NCBI RefSeq assembly: GCF_026790145.1
Contig: NZ_JALAMS010000076.1
Location: forward strand, 1-32,975
Direction: 5' to 3'
From: Bacillus_I endophytica_A
GTDB taxonomy: Bacteria; Bacillota; Bacilli; Bacillales; Bacillaceae_H
DNA length: 32,975 nt
Shown here piece by piece: positions 1 to 7,684 of this stretch. Position 1 is the stretch's first letter. The number at the start of each line of letters is the position of its first letter. The translations under genes were made by a program, and so were the position numbers. The notes under the pieces were generated by a model that saw nothing but the letters and a program-made list of their open reading frames with translations, did no database searches and had not been told where the DNA came from.

Positions 1-311
1 CGATCGAGAAACGCTTTGTACTGTTCAGATAAATCGAAAAACATCGTTTCTACTTCCTCAATTCTTTTCTTTTCCATCTGTTCTTTCAATCGATCAGCCA
101 ACGCATATACTTCATCAAATTCTTTACCAGAAATAATGTCTAACCATAGGTTATCGACGACATAAATATGCGCCATCACCTTTGATATAGAAGGAAAAAC
201 GCTCTGAATTTCTTTTTCGTAAATGTCCTCGGAAAGTTCTTTTAATCGGTCGAAAATTTTTTGGTTTGCCCATACATGGTAGTCGTACAATTTTAATGAG
301 TGATGTGTCAT
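1..311 (-). CDS. DinB-family protein, 3' end cut off by the window edge
   Basis: The reading frame begins MTHHSLKLYDYHVWANQK and runs off the left edge after about 103 codons. The start ATG (309-311) is preceded by a GGGGGGA-type ribosome site. The early H-x3-YDYHxWAN segment followed by a helix with VMAHIYVVDNLWL is typical of the DinB/YfiT four-helix-bundle family, whose full members are about 150-170 residues and bind a metal through three histidines. Family members include bacillithiol-dependent transferases and damage-inducible proteins of unknown activity, so no reaction is assigned. It points away from the TetR gene and stands alone here. Family assignment is fairly sure; function is unknown. 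Confidence 0.75.
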   Translation of the reverse strand, partial: MTHHSLKLYDYHVWANQKIFDRLKELSEDIYEKEIQSVFPSISKVMAHIYVVDNLWLDIISGKEFDEVYALADRLKEQMEKKRIEEVETMFFDLSEQYKAFLD

Positions 312-457
312 TTGAAATCCCCCCTATTTCACTATTCATTATTGACATAATATAAGATATCAGTAGTCAACTTAACTATAATTCTATAAAAATACCCTCC
401 CGACCTTTTGCCTAAAGGAGTTTCTTGTTTACGTAATGTTGATTATAAGAAGTAAAA

Positions 458-490
458 GACCATAAAATAGATTTATGTTATGGCCTTTTT
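458..490. terminator. bidirectional rho-independent terminator
   Basis: GACCATAA (458-465) pairs with TTATGGCC (478-485) with one mismatch. A T run (486-490) follows on the plus strand and a run read as TTTT follows on the minus strand. It lies about 65 bases beyond the stop of the minus-strand TetR gene. Confidence 0.5.
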
Positions 491-554
491 GGTGTTTAGA
501 TATCTACGTATTTTTAATAAGAGAAAGTTTAGAGATAAATTTCATCTATCCATA

Positions 555-1157
555 TTACTTTTTTAGACCAGCTGCAAATAGAGGACCATTATAGGTCATT
601 GTTGATAGGATACGCGCCATTTCCTGTGGGGATTCTTTTCCTCCATGTTGGAGCCACTGTTGAATGACCCCTAGATGTGCTGAAGAAATATAAGAGGTGA
701 AATAATCCTCTGGAACAAGTAAAGATTCCTGTTTAATGAGGGAATTTTGTTTATCATTTTTAAAAAGTGTCTTTTTCATAAATTCTTTTATTTTTATTTG
801 AAAAGATAAATCCCCTTTTGGTCCCAATACAGCTTTCATAAAATCTGCATTTTGACTGAGATACTCAAACATAGAAATTGCAAAGGAAAAAGCCATTTCA
901 TTATCTACTACACCTTTTGAAAGGATGGTCTTTGCCATATTGGACATCTCATACATGATTTCCTGCTGACATTTATCCATGAGATCATATTTATCTTGAT
1001 AATGTAAATAAAACGTTCCTCGATTAATGTTGGCTTTTACCGTAATATCCTTCACGCTTATGGCTTCAAATCCCTTTTCTTCTATCAATTCGGTTAAGGC
1101 GTTACGGATAGATGTCTTTGTGCGCATTACTCGTAAATCCGTATTGAGCTCCTTCAA
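555..1157 (-). CDS. TetR/AcrR-family transcriptional regulator
   Basis: 200 residues. The N-terminal helix-turn-helix (about residues 13-60) has the family pattern: an ITVKANINRGTFYLHYQDK recognition region after a conserved GFEAISVKDI. The C-terminal ligand-binding part is helical and unassignable. The start is TTG at 1155-1157, chosen because AGGAGGAG (1163-1170) sits five bases upstream. It is divergent from the YhgE/Pip-type gene and FAD monooxygenase and separated from them by a dyad-rich 170-base region. It is most likely the local repressor of those two genes, perhaps relieved by an aromatic or membrane-active compound. The regulator family is sure; target and ligand are inferred. Confidence 0.85.
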   Translation of the reverse strand: MKELNTDLRVMRTKTSIRNALTELIEEKGFEAISVKDITVKANINRGTFYLHYQDKYDLMDKCQQEIMYEMSNMAKTILSKGVVDNEMAFSFAISMFEYLSQNADFMKAVLGPKGDLSFQIKIKEFMKKTLFKNDKQNSLIKQESLLVPEDYFTSYISSAHLGVIQQWLQHGGKESPQEMARILSTMTYNGPLFAAGLKK

Positions 1158-1183
1158 TGAATCTCCTCCTAAATTTTATTCAA

Positions 1184-1252
1184 CAGATATAGGCTATGTG
1201 TTCAATATGCATCATATCTATGATTTCTGTTTATTGAATCTCTCTATATCTG
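1184..1252. promoter_or_regulatory. nested dyad between divergent genes, candidate TetR operator
   Basis: Three inverted repeats share roughly one centre near 1218: CAGATATAG/CTATATCTG (1184-1192, 1244-1252), TTCAATA/TATTGAA (1201-1207, 1232-1238) and ATCAT/ATGAT (1211-1215, 1220-1224). The right arms overlap the promoter of the plus-strand gene, where a repressor would act. The repeats are seen; the operator role is inferred. Confidence 0.45.
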
Positions 1253-1262
1253 CACTTATAAT
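1234..1262 (+). promoter_or_regulatory. sigma-A-type promoter of the YhgE/Pip-type gene
   Basis: TTGAAT (1234-1239), a 17-base spacer, and TATAAT (1257-1262). This is about 65 bases upstream of the likely TTG start at 1327. The spacer contains the right arm of the dyad. Confidence 0.6.
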
Positions 1263-1326
1263 TCAAAGTGTAAATAAATCAACACACTGTTCATTATAAT
1301 TCGAATTAGGAAGAAGGTATATTCAT

Positions 1327-2534
1327 TTGTTAAAAAATAAGCTACTTTTTTCTCTCCTTTAATAGTGCTTTTAGTTATCGCTTTATTTGGGTTAACTCTA
1401 ATCCCTTCTGTTCAACAAAAGTCAAAAAACCTACCTATTGCTTTAGTCAATGAGGATATCGGTGCTGTGATCCCCCAACAAGGGAAAGTCAATATGGGAG
1501 ATACAATCACGAACATGTTGAAAAAGAATATAACTTCTACAGATGGTGAAGTTCCCCCTGTTAAGTGGATTAATGTTGAGAGTAAGGAAGATGTATTGAA
1601 AGGACTAGATAACCAAGAATACTATGGTGCTCTTATTATTCCTAAAAATTTTAGTCAAAAGCAATCATCCTTAATGACTTCAAAACCGGAAAAACCAGAA
1701 ATTAATATCTTTATCAACCAAGGAATGAACCCTGTTGCAGCTAATTTAGTAGGTCAGATGTTAAATACAATGGGGAATCATCTAAAGAATGGAATTCAAA
1801 CACAAGTCTTACAGGGCTTAGAAAAACAAAATATTTCTTTAAAACCCAACCAACTAACTCCATTGACAGATCCTTTACAAGTCAACGTGGAGAATGTGAA
1901 TGGGGTGGGAACAGCAAGTATGAATGGGAACGCTCCTGTTGCTTTGTTTCAGCCTTTATGGATGTCAAGCATCGCCGGAGCAATCGTACTTTTCTTTGTT
2001 GCTAATAAGCTCAATTTTGTGAATCGAAAGCAGAAGCTATATACCGTGCTTACTCAAGTTATTGCTGGAATTATTTTAGGTTTAGTAGCCGGTTTTGGTT
2101 TAACATGGATTGCAGACTTATTAGGCATTCAAATTTCAAACTTTATGGATATTTCTTTATTCTTAACCATCACTTACTTTGCATTCTTCTTGCTCATTTC
2201 GGCTGTTCTATCCTGGCTTGGAATGAAAGGAATTCCAATCTTTGTTCTCATTCTTTTCTTTGGAGCTCCACTACTTTCAATGGCACCAGAGATGATGTCT
2301 ACTTTCTATCGTGATTATATTTATTCATGGTTACCTATGCGATTTATGATAGAGGAACTACGGGATTTATTCTTTTTCCATCAGGGCTTTAGCTTTAGTG
2401 GTCCGACATCTATCTTATTGTGGATTGCTTTAGGAAGTTTCTTTATCCTTCTATTATCTGTTTTGAAAGTACAAGGTTCAGCTTCAGACAACGGTTCTTA
2501 TGAAAAGGAAGAATCAAAAGCTACTAAAGGATGA
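1327..2534 (+). CDS. YhgE/Pip-type (ABC-2-like) membrane protein, apparent frameshift near the N terminus
   Basis: The likely start is TTG at 1327-1329 behind a GGAAGAAGG site, reading MLKNKLLF, but this frame stops at 1360. The body of the protein is in another frame and begins SPLIVLLVIALFGLTLIPS. One extra T in the run 1346-1351 would join the two into a normal signal-anchor. As sequenced, the only intact start is a GTG at 1365 without a ribosome site. The protein has an N-terminal membrane segment, an extracytoplasmic region of about 170 residues, then about five membrane helices, as in YhgE/Pip and ABC-2 export permeases. It is shorter than YhgE (over 700 residues). It probably forms an export unit regulated by the divergent TetR protein. 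The defect may be a sequencing error. Confidence 0.7.
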
Positions 2535-2640
2535 CAGAAATAGGAATGCTCATTCGTAATATTTACAGAAAGATTTATGCATATAATGATTTATTTGTCA
2601 TCTATTTCTATTCTTCTTACAGACGAGATTTCTATATTAC

Positions 2641-2669
2641 TTAAGTAGAACCTTTAATCTTTTTATAGA
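2641..2669 (+). promoter_or_regulatory. weak possible promoter for the FAD monooxygenase
   Basis: TTAAGT (2641-2646), a 17-base spacer, and TATAGA (2664-2669), 45 bases before the start. The -35 is poor, and an ACTTAAGT palindrome overlaps it. Co-transcription with the upstream gene is equally possible, since no clear terminator lies in 2535-2640. Confidence 0.25.
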
Positions 2670-2713
2670 CTACGTGGGATTTATTATTTAAATCTTTTAA
2701 GGAGGAGAAAGTG

Positions 2714-4225
2714 ATGAAACCTCAAGTATTAATTGTTGGAGCTGGTCCAACAGGATTAGTGTTAGCCCTTGGTCTTCAGAAACAAGGAATTCCCTTTAGA
2801 ATTATTGATAAAAATCAAGGACCTGGAGAAGCATCTAGAGCGATGGCTGTTCATGCTAGAACATTAGAATTTTATCGTCAATTTGGTTTTGTAGATGAAA
2901 TAGTTCAATTAGGAATCCCCGTCCAACAAGTTCAAATTTATAAAGATAATAAACAAAGGGCGAAGATGAACATGGGCCACATTGGAAAAGGACTGAGTCC
3001 TTTTCCATACGTATTGAGCTTTCCACAAGATGAACATGAACGGATTCTAATAAATCAATTGAAAGCAAAAGGGATTTTTGTAGAGTGGAATACAAAGCTA
3101 ATCTCATTTTATCAAGAGGAAAATCGAGTTCGTGTCATCACTACCAAGCAAGGGAATGAAGAAAAACATCATTATGCTTATCTATGCGGATGTGATGGAT
3201 CTCATAGTTCAGTTCGAAAGGGACTTGGCTTCGATTTTGCAGGTGGAACATACAAGCAGGTTTTTTACGTTGCTGACGTTCTAAGTGAAACACCTATTGA
3301 TGGTTTACAGTTAAAACTCTTCAAAGATGGTTTTGGTTTAATTTTTCCTATACGAACCACAAATTCTCTGCGCTTGATTGGTCTTGTTCCTCAGGCATTA
3401 TTAGATAAAAAGTTAGAGATTAATTTTACTGAAATTGTGCCTTATATAAAAGAAAACTTAGGAGTGCATACGAATAAGATGAACTGGTTCTCCACCTATA
3501 AAGTACATCATCGAGTAAGTGAATACTTTCGAAAAGGACGTATATTTATTGCAGGAGATGCTGGACACGTACATAGCCCAGCAGGAGGACAAGGAATGAA
3601 CACCGGGATTGGGGATGCTATAAACCTTTCATGGAAGCTTGCTACCGTTCTTAAAGGGAAGGCAAAAGAAGAAATTCTAGCTTCCTATGAAGAGGAGAGA
3701 ATAGCTTTTGCTAAGGATTTAGTTGCCACAACAGATAGAATGTTTTCTGGAATCGTTGGAAAGGGTTTTTCTACAAAAATTATTCGTGAAGTATTAATTC
3801 CTTATGTAGTTCCAAAATTGACAGGTGTCTCTTCGATTAGGAAAGCATTATTTAAATCCGTATCACAAATCCGCATTCATTATCGTAATAGTATGCTTAG
3901 TGCAGGAAGGGCCGGTGCTATTCATGGGGGAGATCGCTTGCCATGGATATATGGGCAAGGTGTAGACAATTTTAAACCATTGCAAACCTTTGATTGGCAG
4001 TTCCATGTGTATGGAGAAGCAAAGGCTGACCTTCGTGAACTTGCTAAAACTACTGCTATTCCCCTTCATGAATTTCCATGGACAGGATCTATGAGGGAAG
4101 CTGGAATTAATCCTGGATCTATGTTCCTCATTAGACCTGATGGTTATGTAGCATTGGCTGATTCCGGGCAGGATATTAAAAAGATTAGATCTTACCTTGA
4201 TGAATTAAAGGTAGTTCAAAATTAA
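2714..4225 (+). CDS. FAD-dependent aromatic monooxygenase (group A hydroxylase)
   Basis: About 503 residues. GAGPTG near the N terminus is the FAD Rossmann motif. CGCDGSHSSVRKGLG is the DG motif that contacts FAD and NAD(P)H. GRIFIAGDAGHVHSPAGGQG followed by MNTGIGDA is the GD motif binding the FAD ribityl chain. The last 100 residues (from GGDRLPW) resemble the thioredoxin-like tail of phenol, MhpA and rifampicin hydroxylases. It would hydroxylate an aromatic substrate using NAD(P)H and O2 in the cytoplasm; the substrate cannot be read. GTG 2711 is also in frame, but ATG 2714 is better spaced from GGAGGAG (2701-2707). It follows a membrane protein and a divergent TetR gene, an arrangement typical of detoxification or catabolism of a small aromatic. 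Confidence 0.88.
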   Translation: MKPQVLIVGAGPTGLVLALGLQKQGIPFRIIDKNQGPGEASRAMAVHARTLEFYRQFGFVDEIVQLGIPVQQVQIYKDNKQRAKMNMGHIGKGLSPFPYVLSFPQDEHERILINQLKAKGIFVEWNTKLISFYQEENRVRVITTKQGNEEKHHYAYLCGCDGSHSSVRKGLGFDFAGGTYKQVFYVADVLSETPIDGLQLKLFKDGFGLIFPIRTTNSLRLIGLVPQALLDKKLEINFTEIVPYIKENLGVHTNKMNWFSTYKVHHRVSEYFRKGRIFIAGDAGHVHSPAGGQGMNTGIGDAINLSWKLATVLKGKAKEEILASYEEERIAFAKDLVATTDRMFSGIVGKGFSTKIIREVLIPYVVPKLTGVSSIRKALFKSVSQIRIHYRNSMLSAGRAGAIHGGDRLPWIYGQGVDNFKPLQTFDWQFHVYGEAKADLRELAKTTAIPLHEFPWTGSMREAGINPGSMFLIRPDGYVALADSGQDIKKIRSYLDELKVVQN

Positions 4226-4376
4226 TTTAATAGACCTTTCAAATACAATCAGTAGGCTGTATGTTGACGTTTAGATAATCTAATTCTAAAAGAGGGAAAA
4301 GGAAATATAATTTTATATTTTCTCCTATATATTGTCTTGGTATCTGGTTAACATAAAATATGTTACAGATAGGAAG

Positions 4377-4417
4377 AAAGAGCAAACTCGTCCAGCAGCA
4401 ACGAGTTTGCTCTTTTT
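4377..4417. terminator. strong bidirectional terminator
   Basis: A perfect 15-base stem (AAAGAGCAAACTCGT, 4377-4391, with its complement at 4401-4415) and a 9-base loop, with T runs on both strands. It separates the convergent monooxygenase and GNAT genes. Confidence 0.9.
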
Positions 4418-4453
4418 CTTAAAGAAATTATAGGTATCAATGTTAGTAGCCAT

Positions 4454-4907
4454 TCAGATCATATACTTTCTAAAGTAGGAAAGAGTAAGATATTCATCAA
4501 TTTTGACTTCCCGTAACTTGTAGAAGTCATTCTTTATGTAAAAATTAATGGCCGGAGTATTTTTACTCCCAGTCATTACTCGAATTGATTTTACTTCGTA
4601 CATATTTTCAACAAAGTCCAAGAGCTTCTGAGCAATCCCTTTTCTAAAATGACTGGGGTGTACAATTAATCGATGTAAATCGATTTCGGTTCTGTCTAAT
4701 TTAAAAGATATGATTCCACATAACTCTTCTTGTAAGTAATAAGCAAAAAAAGTTTCCTCACATTGCTGTAACGAATGGATGGTATCTTTTAATGGAGGAA
4801 GATTATAATATCCGATAACCTTTGCTTCAGCTAAATAAGAAGGAATTTGAATACGTAATACCTCAGTTGCTGTCCTTTTATCCTTGATATCAAGTCTTTT
4901 AATTATA
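4454..4907 (-). CDS. GNAT-family N-acetyltransferase, start hidden in the assembly gap
   Basis: About 151 codons are readable from the edge of the N run to TGA (4454-4456), beginning IIKRLDIKDKRTATEVLRIQ. The acetyl-CoA binding motif A is LHRLIVHPSHFRKGIAQKLL, followed by SKNTPAINFYIKNDFYK (motif B), both characteristic of GNAT enzymes. Length matches a full domain, so probably only the first one to three residues are lost in the gap. The acceptor substrate is not predictable. It converges on the monooxygenase gene across a strong terminator. Its promoter must lie in or beyond the gap. Confidence 0.85.
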
Positions 4908-5026
4908 NNNNNNNNNNNNNNNNNNNNNNNNNNNNNNNNNNNNNNNNNNNNNNNNNNNNNNNNNNNNNNNNNNNNNNNNNNNNNNNNNNNNNNNNNNNNN
5001 NNNNNNNNNNNNNNNNNNNNNNNNNN
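4908..5026. other. assembly gap (119 N)
   Basis: An unresolved run of N. It interrupts the 5' end of the GNAT gene, and nothing inside it can be read. The run length may not be the true distance. Confidence 0.99.
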
Positions 5027-5452
5027 TTTTTTCTATTATGAACGAGCATAATTTTTATATCCATTCATTACCTTTTTACTCCATGAAATGTGAACACGAC
5101 GAGATAGTTCGCAAAGTGAACGTCCATAAAAGTGTACTTCTACAGACAGATAAGTTTTAAAAGAAATACATCCTTTTCAATGTCTGTTTAAGTCTAACAT
5201 TAATTACGAACGTCCTCTAAAACATATATACTTTAACGAATGCTTTTGGTGGAATAATTGAAAAAATAAAGAAGCCGCTCTAGATTAGGAACTAGAAATG
5301 TTATTGACCATTCAATAATACATACACTTTGCGTAAGGATAGTCTTTCTCATTTGCGCTTTATTTGCTCCAGTAAAAGAACGAAATAACTCAGAGGCACA
5401 ATAAGTAGTCAAATAAGCGACAATCTATACGAAAATAATCTTTGATTAAATG
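5027..5452 (-). other. gene-poor stretch with possible protein remnants
   Basis: No complete gene is visible. Two minus-strand open stretches without convincing starts look protein-like. One ends at 5036 and reads CISFKTYLSVEVHFYGR and on to KKVMNGYKNYARS then stop, about 45 codons. The other runs 5424 to 5233 and contains ELFRSFTGANKAQMRKTILT, about 63 codons. They are in different frames, neither has a ribosome site, and I do not recognise the family. They may be remnants of a decayed gene or chance open frames. Confidence 0.25.
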
Positions 5453-5487
5453 AAAAAGCTCTCCATTTTAAAATAGGAAGCTTTTTT
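5453..5487. terminator. terminator of the methyltransferase locus
   Basis: AAAAAGCT (5453-5460) pairs with AGCTTTTT (from 5479), with an inner CC/GG and ATTTT/AAAAT stem. It lies only three bases beyond the downstream stop codon at 5491. That placement supports the longer, ancestral end of the methyltransferase gene. Confidence 0.7.
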
Positions 5488-5490
5488 CTT

Positions 5491-6198
5491 CTATTTTTTA
5501 TAAATAACGAGCATTTCGGTTGCTTTTGGCATAAATCGAAATGTTGTTGGAAGGAGCTTTATTTTCACGTGCTCGTTTTCTAGCGTTTCGATTAGACTAT
5601 TTAAATATGGATAAATCTCATGATTAAATCCAACAAGCGGATAAATTCGAATTTATCCGCCTTTTTTCGTTACTCTAATCATTTCTTTCATTGCTGTTAC
5701 GTGAAAGTTGAAATCAAATTGTGCTTCATATAAAAAAAGAAAATGATTGCACAACAAGAGAGAAAAGGTTTGATCTGAAAAAGGCAAATGCGGGAGCGCT
5801 CCGTGAAAAAAGCGTTGATCTTTTTCATTTTGCATATATTGCTCCATAAATAAAGAAAACGAGTTTCTTCGAATTTTATCATGTTCTTCTAGCGTCTTAT
5901 AGGAATCCCATAAAAGAGTATGAGCTCCTTTTTTAAGCTTACGACTAGCTTCTTGGATTTCTTCTTCGCCGTGTTTTCTCATCTCTCGTGCAGATAGATT
6001 GTACAAAGGATCTACTGCGTAAGCATCATATCCCTTACGATAAGCGCTTGCTGTGAAAGGAGAAGCTCCTGCAGCCACGTCTAACACTTTTTCGGCTTTA
6101 AATTGTTCCATCTTCAAGTCGAACATCTTTTCATACTCTTCGTAAGATCTGCACGTCATAGCAACTCCAACTTGTTCATAAAATACATTTTTACTCAT
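5491..6198 (-). pseudogene. class I SAM-dependent methyltransferase interrupted by an in-frame stop
   Basis: A 235-codon frame starts at ATG 6196-6198 behind AGAGGAGAG and ends at TAG 5491-5493. A TAA at 5653-5655 (codon 182) interrupts it. After the stop the same frame continues IRIYPLVGFNHEIYPYLNS and later FMPKATEMLVIYKK, a normal methyltransferase C terminus, and the terminator follows the second stop. Motif I is VLDVAAGASPF (SAM binding) and the later LPFSDQTFSLLLCNHFLF is motif IV-like. The truncated 181-residue product retains the SAM fold core but lacks the last strands. Ancestral codon 182 was probably GAA. The substrate is unknown. The promoter appears intact, so decay is recent, or the stop is a sequencing error. 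Confidence 0.75.
5637..5660. repeat. 24-bp perfect palindrome containing the premature stop
   Basis: Every base of 5637-5660 pairs symmetrically around 5648/5649 (arms begin GCGGATAAATTC). The TAA stop of the methyltransferase pseudogene (5653-5655) lies inside one arm. Confidence 0.9.
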
Positions 6199-6237
6199 CT
6201 TTACGATCTCTCCTCTACTCTACTAAACTCTGCTCAA

Positions 6238-6255
6238 TGTTAGAAAGGTCTAACA
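6238..6255. promoter_or_regulatory. operator-like dyad in the methyltransferase promoter
   Basis: TGTTAGA (6238-6244), a four-base spacer, and TCTAACA (6249-6255) form a perfect 7+7 inverted repeat placed just downstream of the -10, around the expected transcription start. This fits a repressor site. The regulator is unknown. Confidence 0.5.
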
Positions 6256-6261
6256 GCTATC

Positions 6262-6290
6262 ATTATAAAACTATCTTCCATATATTTCAA
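6262..6290 (-). promoter_or_regulatory. sigma-A-type promoter of the methyltransferase gene
   Basis: On the minus strand: TTGAAA (6285-6290), a 17-base spacer, and a perfect TATAAT (6262-6267), about 65 bases before the ATG. Confidence 0.7.
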
Positions 6291-6331
6291 CAAGTGATTA
6301 AAATATAGGTTTCTTCTTTTTATTATGAATT

Positions 6332-7063
6332 CTATCTTAAATATCCTCCATTGTTGAGATCAAATGTTGCTCCTGTATAGTGCTTAGATTTGTCAGATAA
6401 GAGAAAAAGAACCGTTTCAGCTACATCCCTAGCTGTAACAGGTGTTTGGATGAGCTGACTGTTCCAATATTCTTGCTTTCGCCATTTTGGAATACTCTTC
6501 ATCATCGTTGTATCAACCATTGTGGGCGCAACAGCATTTACTCTAATATGTGGGGAGAAGTTTACGGCACAGCTTTTTGTTAATCCTAAGATAGCGGCTT
6601 TCGACATCCCATAAATGGCATCAGAGCTTCCTTCCATTCCTGATACTGACGACATATTCACAATTGTTCCCTTTTCATTATTCCCCATCAGCTTCTTTGC
6701 AAAAAGCTGTAAAAAATAGACGGCTCCTTTAACATTAATATTTAATACAGAATCAATGCTTTCTTCAGTATACTCTAATATATTTTGCGCAAGATAAATC
6801 CCTGCATTATTTACTAGGGCATGTACTTCCACACCTCTTTCATCAATCCATTCAAAAAAGCGAACAACTTCTTTATAAGAACTAACGTCTACTGTATATG
6901 TAGATAAGTTGATATTTTTCATTGATCTTTCTAGCTCTACTAAAGCTTCCTCATTCACGTCACAAGCAATAATTGAAGCCTCTTCCTCTAAGCAAAGTCT
7001 CACAATCTCTTTTCCAATACCTGCTCCTGCTCCAGTTACAATTACCCTTTTATTTTTTAGCAA
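6332..7063 (-). CDS. short-chain dehydrogenase/reductase (SDR)
   Basis: About 243 residues, the classical SDR length. TGAGAGIG near residue 10 binds the dinucleotide, NNAG is in ALVNNAGIY, and the catalytic Ser-Tyr-x3-Lys set is in NMSSVSGMEGSSDAIYGMSK. The C terminus (GATFDLNNGGYLR) has the usual substrate-loop and oligomer strand. It should oxidise or reduce an alcohol or carbonyl with NAD(P); the acidic residue in IIACDVNEE suggests NAD(H). TTG at 7067-7069 is in frame, but it is only two bases from AAGGAG (7072-7077). TTG at 7061-7063 has an eight-base spacing and is preferred. It has its own promoter with a dyad. The substrate is unknown. Confidence 0.85.
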   Translation of the reverse strand: MLKNKRVIVTGAGAGIGKEIVRLCLEEEASIIACDVNEEALVELERSMKNINLSTYTVDVSSYKEVVRFFEWIDERGVEVHALVNNAGIYLAQNILEYTEESIDSVLNINVKGAVYFLQLFAKKLMGNNEKGTIVNMSSVSGMEGSSDAIYGMSKAAILGLTKSCAVNFSPHIRVNAVAPTMVDTTMMKSIPKWRKQEYWNSQLIQTPVTARDVAETVLFLLSDKSKHYTGATFDLNNGGYLR

Positions 7064-7088
7064 GTTCAAAACTCCTTACATGAAGTAA

Positions 7089-7135
7089 AATAGTGATATA
7101 CTGTAAATTTTATCTCACTATTCCATTTCCTTCAA
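7089..7135 (-). promoter_or_regulatory. SDR promoter with flanking dyad
   Basis: Minus strand: TTGAAG (7130-7135), 17 bases, TAAAAT (7107-7112). An inverted repeat AATAGTGA (7089-7096) / TCACTATT (7115-7122) brackets the -10, as expected for a repressor that covers the promoter. Confidence 0.5.
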
Positions 7136-7178
7136 GAAGAATGGATGACAAATACAAATTGTAAAAGGAAGTGTTGTT

Positions 7179-7634
7179 GTGATAATAAGAAGCTTACACA
7201 GAGAGGAAACGCCTCCTTTTTCTTTGCTCTTACTTGCAGATCCTTCTCAAGAAAAAGTGAAGGAACATCTAGAAAAAGGGGTTTGTTTTGTAGCGGAAAA
7301 AGATAAGGAAATAATCGGAGCTTACATTTTAGAAGAAAAAAATGAAAAGAGTATTGAACTTGTGAATATCGCAGTGAAAGAACATCTTCATGGAAAAGGA
7401 ATTGGCAAAAAATTAATTCAGCATGTCCTTCAAAGTACAAAAGAACAGGGCTACGAAATCATTGAAGTTGGAACAGGAAATTCAAGTATAAATCAGCTTG
7501 CTTTTTATCAAAAGTGCGGTTTTCGCATGACAGGTATTGAACGCAACTTCTTTTTAGAAAATTACAAAGAACCATTATTTGAAAACGGCATCCGCTGTCA
7601 AGATATGGTTCGGCTATCGTTTTTCTTACGGTAA
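7179..7634 (+). CDS. GNAT-family N-acetyltransferase
   Basis: 151 residues, one GNAT domain. VNIAVKEHLHGKGIGKKLIQ is motif A, with the GKGIGKKL loop that holds acetyl-CoA pyrophosphate. SSINQLAFYQKCGFRMTGIE is motif B. The start is GTG at 7179-7181 with AGGAAG upstream at about seven bases. The acetyl acceptor is unknown; it resembles the YvbK-type GNATs of Bacillus. It is a single-gene unit divergent from the SDR gene and convergent with the Nudix gene, sharing a perfect palindromic terminator. Confidence 0.85.
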   Translation: MIIRSLHREETPPFSLLLLADPSQEKVKEHLEKGVCFVAEKDKEIIGAYILEEKNEKSIELVNIAVKEHLHGKGIGKKLIQHVLQSTKEQGYEIIEVGTGNSSINQLAFYQKCGFRMTGIERNFFLENYKEPLFENGIRCQDMVRLSFFLR

Positions 7635-7680
7635 AAAATCAGGTTGATTCCTAATTAATTAGGAATCAACCTGATTTTTT
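7633..7680. terminator. 48-bp perfectly palindromic bidirectional terminator
   Basis: The half-site 7633-7656 (AAAAAATCAGGTTGATTCCT and on) is the exact reverse complement of 7657-7680, flanked by A and T runs. It overlaps the TAA of the GNAT gene and ends four bases before the stop of the Nudix gene. Confidence 0.9.
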
Positions 7681-7684
7681 TAAG

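Noticed and set aside
2536..2616. Terminator after the YhgE-type gene (AGAAATAG paired with CTATTTCT)
   Set aside because: The arms are separated by a loop of more than 50 bases and no T run follows directly; not a credible terminator.
5027..5452. Transposase fragment or insertion sequence beside the assembly gap
   Set aside because: No terminal inverted repeats, target duplication or transposase motif could be seen.
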